A stretch of 64,000 bases of DNA from Tritrichomonas musculus (Eukaryota > Parabasalia > Tritrichomonadida > Tritrichomonadidae). Made by a program: the position numbers and the translations under genes. The notes under the pieces were generated by a model. The model ran no database searches. It saw nothing but the letters and a program-made list of their open reading frames with translations, and was not told the origin of the DNA. Positions 30,511-38,905 of the stretch are shown one piece after another. The DNA lies in the NCBI GenBank assembly GCA_039105265.1, contig JAPFFF010000005.1, positions 5,131,501 to 5,195,500 of the forward strand, written 5' to 3'. Within the stretch, counting starts at the first letter, position 1, and every line of letters starts with the position of its first letter.

Positions 30511-30911
30511 AGAGCAATATCATAAATATTGTAATATATTAACAAAAATCGTTGATTTTTAGAACTTGTAATAAATAAATATTTTTTCCCTTTTAAGTCT
30601 TAAGTACGTAATCATTAATATCTTCATTTTAATTACCATAAAAAAATAAGGATATATATATATAAAACAGCGATCGCCTTCTTAAGCTTTTAAATTTGAG
30701 CTCAACTGAGTGGCACAAGCTTTCAAAGCATCATTGATTCAAATCTGGCTGGTTGCATTATTATTTTTAAAAGAAGAAATCAATCAGTAGATGACTGGAG
30801 CCAAGATATACTTGAAAATGTGGCGATTTTTATTTAAATAAAACAAGTTAATAATAATAAAGATTATTTTTCTATATAAATAACATTTTATTATTTTACA
30901 CAGTAAATTAA
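30511..30911. other. Intergenic region between convergent genes
   Basis: 400 bp. It contains the palindrome GCGATCGC near 30670 and a stretch at about 30700-30770 with words like the internal boxes of a tRNA gene (GCTCAACTGAGTGG and GATTCAAATCT) but no foldable cloverleaf. The rest is AT-rich. Confidence 0.4.
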
Positions 30912-33900
30912 TTAAACATTGCTTGAAGCACTACCACTCGTGCCAACTTGATTATCAGCCAAATAACTGTCAGAAGGTTTTCTTTTAATTGTAGAATCCA
31001 AATAAATCTCATCTGATTCGCTAACAGCCAAATTTATCATCTGTTTAGAGTAAACTTCAGGCTCAGCTGAATCAGAGAGAAAAGGTATAAGCAATTTCGG
31101 TGAATTCGGAGATACTAGGTCAAGATTATCTGTATTTACTAATTGTGCAGACATCGACATAGAGATTCCCGAATCGCTTTTCTGGCTGTGCATAAAAGAA
31201 GAAAAGTAAGAAGACGATCTCGAGTAGCTTCCTAGTGTCAATCTTTTCCTAAACACGTTAAATGTATTTAACGTCTTTCCATCGTCAAGGTCAATTTTTT
31301 CACCATTTTCAAATTGAAAAGGGTTTGTAGCAACCAAATCGTAAGTGTCTTGTGAGATATGAACATTTCCAGGCTTTCCATTTTTTTGAAGCAAAAAAGC
31401 GGTTTGTATCGGCTCTCCAATTATGTCAAAAACAGGCTTCTCGCTTCCGAAGACTCCAGCGACGATAGGACCGCCCGTATGGATACCGACTCTTACCTGC
31501 AAGTTTGTATTCAAGTTGATGTTCAAGTCTTCGATTGAATCTATGCAATCGAAGCAGAAGAGGAGCGATTGATTGGCCTTTACTGAAGGTGAAATTTCGG
31601 AGTTGAAAAGACCAGAGGCAACCATGTAGCAATCACCGAAAACCTTCACTTTTGTGAGCAAGAAGTACTTGTTCAAAAGGGTGTCAAACGTTTTCACGAT
31701 CGTCTTGATGTTCTGCAGTGAAACGGCTGGCGAATTCGGATCCACGAAGGACGTGAACTTGTCAATGTCAATGAAAGAGATGCTGCTCATGTTCACATCG
31801 AAGGTGATCGTTTCGTCTCGGTTCTTCACGTGATTCATGCGGGTCAAAAGTGGCTGAGGAAACATCTTGGTGAGGAAGGACTGGGACTGCTTCTGCGCTT
31901 TCTCAAGGGATGCTTTTGCGTTGCTCTCTTCAGACTTGTCTTCGAAGATGATGTTGAATGCCTCGGCAAACTGGCGGCCATGCGAGTCATCTCTGTGAAC
32001 AAAGCGGCTGCTGCGAATTGAGCTCTCGTTGTCTTTGTCCTTGCCTTTATCATTGCTGCTCTCGTTGGCCTCGGGAACATCAATTGAAACATCAACTTCT
32101 TTTTTATCTTTTTCTGCATTGTTGTCATTTTTATTATCATTATTTGTGCTAGCATTGTTATCATTATCATTATTTGTTCTAGCGTTTTCATTATCATTAT
32201 TTGTTCTAGCGTTTTCATTATTATTATTATTTGTTCTAGCGTTTTCATTATTATTATTATTTGTGCTAGCGTTTTCATTATCATTATTTGTGCTAGCGTT
32301 TTCATTATTATTATTTGTTCTAGCGTTTTCATTATTATTATTATTTGTTCTAGCGTTTTCATTATCATTATTTGTTCTAGCGTTTTCATTATTATTATTA
32401 TTTGTTCTAGCGTTTTCATTATTATTATTATTTGTGCTAGCGTTTTCATTATTATTATTTGTGCTAGCGTTTTCATTATTATTATTTGTGCTAGCATTGT
32501 TATCATTATTGTTTACGGCGTTGTTTTCACTTCCAGTAGCAACGTTGCTTTCTTTTTCATTGCTTTCTTTTTCATTGCTTTCTTTTTCATTGCTTTCTTT
32601 TTCGTTTCTTTCTTTTTCATTGCTTTCTTTTTCATTGCTTTCTTTTTCATTGCTTTCTTTTTCATTGCTTTCTTTTTCATTGCTTTCTTTTTCATTGCTT
32701 TCTTTTTCATTGCTTTCTTTTTCATTGCTTTCTTTTTCATTGCTTTCTTTTTCGTTTCTTTCTTTTTTGTTGTTTTCACTTTCAGCACTGCTTTCATATA
32801 CAGCATTAATGCTGTTTTCTTTTTTATTGCTTTCAGATGTGGTTTTGCTATCTTCAAATTCATCACTGTTTTCATTTTTAGTAGCAATTTTGTTTTCATT
32901 TGTAGTGTTGTTGTTTGCTTGTCTTTCTTGGTTTTTGTTATTGATTTCTTCTTCTTCTTCGGTTTCATTGCTTTTGAATACACTTTCATTGCTGTTATTT
33001 TTATTTTTTTCATTTTCAACTTTTTCTTTATCTTCAATCATGCCATTTTCAGCGAAGCCATTGAAACCACTCGCATCACCTTTCTTGCTTTTATAGTCTT
33101 TTGGATTTGGACAGATTCCGAGCAGTGTTGTGATCAACGGTGCCTGCAAACCGTTGTCTGTTATAGCGATAACTTCGTCCTTGAGAGTCAATGATCTCTG
33201 ACCTTCCATCATCAATTTCATCTGCGCGTAAAAGTCCTCGTTTTCCTCCAACTTTTCGGGAATGAAGACGGACACATGTTGGCCAACCATCTGGTCAGCA
33301 GTGAATCCGAAGATTGACGAAGTAGCGGGATTTATATCCTCAATTATCAAGTTTTTATTAACGTACATCATTCCGTACTTTGAAGTGAAGAACAGTGCGT
33401 GTGTTGCACTTGTTAACTTTGGGTTATTTGTCCTGTTTTTCCCATAAATCAAGGAGATGATTTTCTCATTTGTCACGAAATCAATGGGATCAATACGGAG
33501 CGTCAAATCCTTGAATGTTTCGATTGTGTTCTTCACTCTTCCAATGATGCAGATGTCGAAGATGAATGCAACAATACAAGCAATGCAAGCAATGAATAAA
33601 AAGACAATCGTAAGAATAACGAAGACTTTTTTCTGATTCAAATAAACTTCTTCACATTTGTCAAAAATTTCTAACGAGTCATCTAAAAGTCGCGTCCTCG
33701 TTAAGAAGGCGATATTGACAACCGTGTCAGATTTCAAGGAATACTGATCGTGGGCATTGTAGATTGTTTTTAGTAGTTTCGTGTAGTAATGAACCAAGTT
33801 CTCAAATGAAATACAGTTGTAGTATTCAATTGGATATTTTGAATGGTAATTTGGCTGACATCTTTCTTTATATAAAACGTCATAAAATTCTGTTCGTTTT

Positions 33901-36900
33901 CCAATGTTGCTGGGGAGGTTATAACCGCCATAACGGATAATATTATATGTCATTGTTAAAATGTCAATTTGACGGTTAATGTGATAAGTGAAGTTGGAAA
34001 ACGATAGATATTTCTCAAGCTCAGTTTCACCTTCAATGACTTTCATGTGGAGAAGGAAGACGAGATCTGTTGCCATTGAGAACAACGTGTTCTGGAACTG
34101 TGTGATGAGTGAGAACTGCATCATCATGTGATTGATGTCTTGCACTTGGGAACGTGACAAGAGGGCAAGCAAAAGTAATGCAAAAATGACAATTAATGAC
34201 GATATTACATTTGGTACCCAAGAAGGCATCTCTCTTTTTGACATGTCTTGAATTAGCAATGTTTTATCGTTGTATTTGTCATATTTGGACTTGGTTGATT
34301 TCGAAATGGCTTTCTCAATCTGTCCTGGAGAAAACTTCCTCAAAATGCCCAAATATGATTGCCATTCTTGATTAACACCAACGGACAAGAAGATGATCAA
34401 TGGCAATATTAGAGCCATACAAATGATTGGCGTTAAAGCAACAATCAAATTGGAGACAAAGTCAAGATAACAACTCGAATCATCGGGACTTAATTCTTCA
34501 ATTGAAGAATTATATTTATCAATTGATTTGATGAAGTACTCAATTGATTTATTCGTTTCAGAGAACAAATAAGGCGAACTAAAATTATTTTCTATATAAC
34601 AATTAATGACAGTGTCAAAAAGTGGATTTATTCTCTTTGTAACTTCAGTGATCATCTCGAAAACATCCCAATGATGATACACAAATGTGCAGAATTCAGT
34701 ATTGGCGCTCCATTCACTCCTCTGTTTCTCGTTCTGGAAGGACAAGTTCATCATGCTTAACAAGATGTTTCTAATTAAGAAATCCGTTGTTATTGAGTTT
34801 CTTGCTGTTTTTGTGGCAAATTCAAAAGAGATAGGAAAAGTTTCATATTTTTTTTCGAATAAACAAAAATTATTGTCAATTTTTGTTTTTGACAAAAAGC
34901 GAGTCAAATTCTTTAATTCATTAGAAGATGAAAAAGAATACTTATACGTTTGATAGGCCATTGTGGTGTAAGCTTGGATTGCTATCGATGATATATTGAA
35001 AATGTATTTTGTATAGTTTATTTCAAATTTGTCAACGTAGTTGTAAAAAGCAGGACCAATTGACTTTGATATTGACGACAATGTCATGATTTGGTTATCA
35101 AAAGCTTTCGCATACCACCAAATGATTTGCTGTTGTGCCAGATTCAGATAATTGGTCGCTTTTGCATAATATTTAAACGTACCAAAAAATCTATCTTTAT
35201 CGTTAAAAAGTGACAAAATTAAAACAAAACAGCCAATACAATAAACAAGTGTTAAAACAAGCCTGCACAAAGCAGAGATCAAAATTCGTTTTATATTAGA
35301 AGAACTAATAACACTAACCGCTCTTTCCATTGAAATGTAAAGTTGGTCTTTTTCAGTGGCTTCGTCATCATTTGTCAGCTCACTCGAATTGGAGTAAGAA
35401 TAAGAAGCCGAAGAACTAGAATTAGAAGAGCTCGAAATAGACGAACTCGTTGAAATCAGAGGTGCAGCAAGAATCGAATCAGAACTGCTAACCGACGATG
35501 ATTTCCGATTTTCAGGTGAAATAAAAGCGCCTTCATAATCAACGATTCTTTTCTTGATGTATCTCGGATACATCTTAATGAAATGGTAGAACATTTGATC
35601 ATTCTCAAGTTTCTTTCCTTGTTCCAAAAGCTCAGCCCTGGCTTTCCATTTGAGTCCTTTTTTATACCGACAACGCGCCTTCAATAAATAACGGCTGTAT
35701 TCGTTAGCGAATCGAGAATTGTTCGGATACTTTCCAATCGATTCGATCCAAGCCAAGTCAGCATTAAGACGTAGTGCTGTTGCTTTTTCAAACAAGTTGT
35801 CAATTTTTGAATTAGAACTCAACGTCGTGATCAAATCATCATCAATTGAAAAGTTGTCACCATTGATTTTCTTGTCTGGACTTGATTCTTGCTTTTGAAG
35901 GACATCGTCAATGACGTCATCGATGCCTTTCTTGTCGTTTTCTTTGCTGTCACAGACACTCTCAATGTGGCGCCATATGTTGGCATATTGTGCAATGAGT
36001 TTGTCTGTGTAATGATGAAGCTTCTTGTAGTCAGACTCAGACTCTTTGTAGGCTGAACTTTGACGGAAAACATGGACACGATGAAGCTGCAGAAAAAGTG
36101 CCTTATCGTAATACGAAGGTGAAATAATTGACGAAAACTGCTTAAGATATACTTGAAGAAGAAGAATGTTCCCCGGAAAGAACGTGACATACCACATCAG
36201 TACGATAAAGATCTCATTGTCATTTGAGTACTTTTCTTTAACGTACGAATGAAGTGAAAAATCAATGAAAAAGTCAGATGCATCTTCAAGTCCGTTTTGA
36301 AGATACATGAAGGCTTGATTCTTCGTCTTGATTCCAAGCGAGTCAAAGTATTCATTCTTCATTTCACTTGACATGTCAGGATTTGGATATCGAAGTTGCT
36401 TTTTGACTTTTTTACGCCTGAAAAAAATGACAATCGACCACAAAATGACTTGAAAAACTAGCAAACAAAAGGGAATTAAATAGAATAATAACGAGTCAAT
36501 CGGAGTGGATCGAAAGACATTTATAATGACGAGAATTGCGGAAACACTTCCTGATATTGATACCGAAAAAAATAATGAATTAAAAAATATGTTGTTGAAG
36601 TTGTCGTATAGGAATTGAAAAGAAAAAAATGTAAAGGTTAAAATGTATGAAATCGATGGAATTAGTTGGTAAAATTTAAGGAAATCTTTGATGTAGATTG
36701 AAAAACCAGAACTAAATGAATATATAATAATCATATTGTAAAATAAATTGGGCCTCCATAACTGAATTGTCGTGTTCGATAAATATGGCGATCGATTCAA
36801 AATTAAAGAAATAAAAAAATAATGATAAAGTGAAAAAAAAAAGAAAATCCCAGATATTATACATAAAAAAACATAGTATGCAGATCTCTTTGTACCTAAT

Positions 36901-37433
36901 AAGGCAAATGTCGTAAATAAAAATAACGAGCTTGGTATTATTAATAAATGATATAACGATCCATTCCATATACGAACTAGATAAAGACCTATCTTGGATA
37001 TTTCATGACTACTATTAAAAACAGCAGCTGATGATATTAAAAGGATACCTGTAAATACATGTAAAACTATAATTGCTATTATTGGTACAAACAAATCATC
37101 AATATCACCACAAAATCCAATAAAAAAAATATTGTAAATAGTTCTAAAGCTTTTGATAGAATATGAATCACTTAGAAAGGAGAATTGCCCGATAAGATAT
37201 ATTTGGATTGCTAGAAAAAAATATTCAAAAATTTTAATGATCATCACTGGTGATGCTAATCGATTTGTTTCGCCTAAAAGAGGAAATAAGTATTTTTCGT
37301 GAAAAGAAATAACATGACCAAGAAATGTTTCCATTTTCGTGTCATTGAACTGATCTATTGATGTTGATAAATTCGAATGTGTTACTGAACTTACAATACT
37401 GGTTGCAATTTTTCCATCGGCAGTGATGCTCAT
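30912..37433 (-). CDS. Large multi-span membrane protein with PAS and adenylate cyclase domains
   Basis: A 2173-residue protein. The N-terminal region (about 65-340) holds some ten hydrophobic spans. A soluble helical region follows (about 350-700), then paired spans near 720-745, 1010-1030, 1085-1105 and 1270-1295, framing two extracellular-type loops. A PAS domain is near 1345-1440 (MMYVNKNLIIEDINPATSSI). A highly repetitive Asn/Glu/Lys/Ser linker follows (about 1550-1775), and then a class III nucleotide cyclase domain (about 1875-2035). Metal Asp residues appear in FIDIDKFTSF and VFGDCYM. The Lys in KVFGD and Asp in VFDIIG point to ATP. The usual Asn and transition-state Arg are replaced (IQTAFLL). 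It is likely plasma-membrane cAMP signalling, perhaps working as a dimer with another cyclase. Confidence 0.88.
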   Translation of the reverse strand: MSITADGKIATSIVSSVTHSNLSTSIDQFNDTKMETFLGHVISFHEKYLFPLLGETNRLASPVMIIKIFEYFFLAIQIYLIGQFSFLSDSYSIKSFRTIYNIFFIGFCGDIDDLFVPIIAIIVLHVFTGILLISSAAVFNSSHEISKIGLYLVRIWNGSLYHLLIIPSSLFLFTTFALLGTKRSAYYVFLCIISGIFFFFSLYHYFFISLILNRSPYLSNTTIQLWRPNLFYNMIIIYSFSSGFSIYIKDFLKFYQLIPSISYILTFTFFSFQFLYDNFNNIFFNSLFFSVSISGSVSAILVIINVFRSTPIDSLLFYLIPFCLLVFQVILWSIVIFFRRKKVKKQLRYPNPDMSSEMKNEYFDSLGIKTKNQAFMYLQNGLEDASDFFIDFSLHSYVKEKYSNDNEIFIVLMWYVTFFPGNILLLQVYLKQFSSIISPSYYDKALFLQLHRVHVFRQSSAYKESESDYKKLHHYTDKLIAQYANIWRHIESVCDSKENDKKGIDDVIDDVLQKQESSPDKKINGDNFSIDDDLITTLSSNSKIDNLFEKATALRLNADLAWIESIGKYPNNSRFANEYSRYLLKARCRYKKGLKWKARAELLEQGKKLENDQMFYHFIKMYPRYIKKRIVDYEGAFISPENRKSSSVSSSDSILAAPLISTSSSISSSSNSSSSASYSYSNSSELTNDDEATEKDQLYISMERAVSVISSSNIKRILISALCRLVLTLVYCIGCFVLILSLFNDKDRFFGTFKYYAKATNYLNLAQQQIIWWYAKAFDNQIMTLSSISKSIGPAFYNYVDKFEINYTKYIFNISSIAIQAYTTMAYQTYKYSFSSSNELKNLTRFLSKTKIDNNFCLFEKKYETFPISFEFATKTARNSITTDFLIRNILLSMMNLSFQNEKQRSEWSANTEFCTFVYHHWDVFEMITEVTKRINPLFDTVINCYIENNFSSPYLFSETNKSIEYFIKSIDKYNSSIEELSPDDSSCYLDFVSNLIVALTPIICMALILPLIIFLSVGVNQEWQSYLGILRKFSPGQIEKAISKSTKSKYDKYNDKTLLIQDMSKREMPSWVPNVISSLIVIFALLLLALLSRSQVQDINHMMMQFSLITQFQNTLFSMATDLVFLLHMKVIEGETELEKYLSFSNFTYHINRQIDILTMTYNIIRYGGYNLPSNIGKRTEFYDVLYKERCQPNYHSKYPIEYYNCISFENLVHYYTKLLKTIYNAHDQYSLKSDTVVNIAFLTRTRLLDDSLEIFDKCEEVYLNQKKVFVILTIVFLFIACIACIVAFIFDICIIGRVKNTIETFKDLTLRIDPIDFVTNEKIISLIYGKNRTNNPKLTSATHALFFTSKYGMMYVNKNLIIEDINPATSSIFGFTADQMVGQHVSVFIPEKLEENEDFYAQMKLMMEGQRSLTLKDEVIAITDNGLQAPLITTLLGICPNPKDYKSKKGDASGFNGFAENGMIEDKEKVENEKNKNNSNESVFKSNETEEEEEINNKNQERQANNNTTNENKIATKNENSDEFEDSKTTSESNKKENSINAVYESSAESENNKKERNEKESNEKESNEKESNEKESNEKESNEKESNEKESNEKESNEKESNEKERNEKESNEKESNEKESNEKESNVATGSENNAVNNNDNNASTNNNNENASTNNNNENASTNNNNNENARTNNNNNENARTNNDNENARTNNNNNENARTNNNNENASTNNDNENASTNNNNNENARTNNNNNENARTNNDNENARTNNDNDNNASTNNDNKNDNNAEKDKKEVDVSIDVPEANESSNDKGKDKDNESSIRSSRFVHRDDSHGRQFAEAFNIIFEDKSEESNAKASLEKAQKQSQSFLTKMFPQPLLTRMNHVKNRDETITFDVNMSSISFIDIDKFTSFVDPNSPAVSLQNIKTIVKTFDTLLNKYFLLTKVKVFGDCYMVASGLFNSEISPSVKANQSLLFCFDCIDSIEDLNINLNTNLQVRVGIHTGGPIVAGVFGSEKPVFDIIGEPIQTAFLLQKNGKPGNVHISQDTYDLVATNPFQFENGEKIDLDDGKTLNTFNVFRKRLTLGSYSRSSSYFSSFMHSQKSDSGISMSMSAQLVNTDNLDLVSPNSPKLLIPFLSDSAEPEVYSKQMINLAVSESDEIYLDSTIKRKPSDSYLADNQVGTSGSASSNV
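32130..32515 (-). repeat. Asn-rich minisatellite inside the cyclase gene
   Basis: About a dozen copies of a 27-30 bp coding unit giving NNNNENA(S/R)T with small variations. Units differ mainly by Asn codon number and AGC/AGA switches, typical of slippage. The frame is kept throughout. Confidence 0.85.
32540..32770 (-). repeat. 15 bp minisatellite (NEKES) inside the cyclase gene
   Basis: About 15 head-to-tail copies of a 15 bp unit encoding NEKES, with a few NEKER variants, near identical at DNA level. Low variation suggests recent expansion. The opposite strand also stays open by chance, because the unit length is a multiple of three. Confidence 0.9.
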
Positions 37434-38058
37434 TCAAATCGATAAATTTTCAATTTGAGAGATTCTTAAGAAATTGAATGAATCAAATTAAAAAAAAATT
37501 GTTTCAAAAATTTGATTATTTGTATTCGGGCAAACTCCATTTTCATATTAAAATTGTTTGAAAAAAATATAAAATTAAACAAATATGACACTTAAATAAA
37601 TTAAAAAATCCATTAATTTTAATTAACGGGCTTAAAAGTATTATTTAATATTTTTGAAATTTCTTTTTTTTTGCTCCAAATTATTTATCAATGAAATAAA
37701 ATTACATCATAAACAATTTTACCTATGTTTCTCTTTCTAGCTATCAGATATAATTTAATATTATGATCAAATTGAGATTAAAAATCTTAGAAGTGAAAAA
37801 AATAATTCCTTCAATAGTTTCAATTAATTTTTAGAGCAATCCCCCTATTTATTACTTAATTAACATTTATAAAAATGATTCATTATGTTTTTTTTTAAAT
37901 TGGCTTGATACATATTTACAAAAACCATTTAATTTTATTGATTTTATTTTTAATTATAGTAATAAATAAAAGAATAAACATAGACATGACAAGATAATTG
38001 TTTTTTATATAAATAAATTTTGATTGAACAGAATTTTATTCTAAAGCAAAACCATTTA
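37434..38058. other. Divergent intergenic region (cyclase / Rrp40)
   Basis: About 625 bp of AT-rich DNA with the two upstream regions. No other feature is seen. Confidence 0.5.
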
Positions 38059-38604
38059 ATGATTACTTCTCATACAGTTGGACACACAAACTCATTTTAT
38101 CAACCTAAAAAAGACGATATTGTAATTGGAATCGTTGATAAACGCAGTGGAGAAGATTGGCTCGTTGATATTGGCTTTTCACATCAAGCAGTATTACCAC
38201 AACTTTCATTCGATGGAGCAACAAAGAAAAATTGCCCAAAATTTGAAAGAGGCGAAACAGTTGTCGCTTTTGTTGAAGAAGTTCCTGAATCCGGAGAAGT
38301 GATATTAAGTTGTATTGGAAGAACAAAAAATGAAAAACTTGGACGCGTAACAGGAGGATCATTAGTTCGTGCAAGACCCAAAGACATCCAGCGCATTTCA
38401 GAATACAAGTTTATAGATAAGATTGGTAATAAAACACCTATCGTAGCAAGTTTTGCTCAAAATGGTCGATTGTATATTGATGCTTCAAATGACGTTATAA
38501 CAGTTCTCTTAGTACATGCAATTACCAGGAGTTTAGAATCTGATGATCCTGTTAAGGCTTTTGATCAAGAAATGGAATCAATCAACTTTGAAAATCGACC
38601 ATAA
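38059..38604 (+). CDS. RRP40: RNA exosome cap subunit Rrp40 (EXOSC3-like)
   Basis: A 181-residue protein. The start is set at the first ATG (38059, MITSHTVGHTNSF); the frame is open upstream but without ATG. An S1 domain (about 20-95) reads KDDIVIGIVDKRSGEDWLVD and then QLSFDGATKKNCPKFERGETV, which is very close to the Rrp40 signature LSFEGATKRNRP. A KH-like region follows (about 105-165, GRVTGGSLVRARPKDIQRI). Rrp40 is one of three S1/KH cap proteins of the 3'-5' RNA exosome and guides RNA into the channel for rRNA processing and decay. It is shorter than the 240-275 residues of yeast and human, missing mainly the N-terminal domain. Confidence 0.88.
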   Translation: MITSHTVGHTNSFYQPKKDDIVIGIVDKRSGEDWLVDIGFSHQAVLPQLSFDGATKKNCPKFERGETVVAFVEEVPESGEVILSCIGRTKNEKLGRVTGGSLVRARPKDIQRISEYKFIDKIGNKTPIVASFAQNGRLYIDASNDVITVLLVHAITRSLESDDPVKAFDQEMESINFENRP

Positions 38605-38905
38605 TTTTTTTTTTATATTATTCATCAAATATTGTAAATTAAATTTAATAAATATTATTTTTTATACTCATACAAATTTTAGATTTTTAAATTTTTAAAA
38701 TCATAATAAAAGTATTAAACGCAATTAAAGAAAAATATTTACAAAAGAATGATCTTTTTAACTAATCAAAATCAATATATATCTGATTATTTGACTAAAA
38801 TAAAATGCTCATCTGAACATAAATAAAAAAATACATATCAAAGGAATTATAAACAAAAATCTATTTTTCTTTTACATAAAATATACAAATTATTAAAAAA
38901 AAAAT
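38605..38905. other. Intergenic region between convergent genes
   Basis: 301 bp, AT-rich, holding two 3' ends. Nothing else is seen. Confidence 0.5.

Noticed and set aside
32029-33096. A long plus-strand frame of Leu/Ser/Phe-rich repeats opposite the cyclase gene
   Set aside because: It is the complement of in-frame coding minisatellites with unit lengths that are multiples of three, so the opposite strand stays open by chance. It has no domain, and the cyclase frame is clearly the real one.
36712-36969. Small reverse-strand membrane-like frame within the cyclase region
   Set aside because: It lies in an alternate frame of the cyclase N-terminal membrane region. Hydrophobicity comes from T-rich codons.
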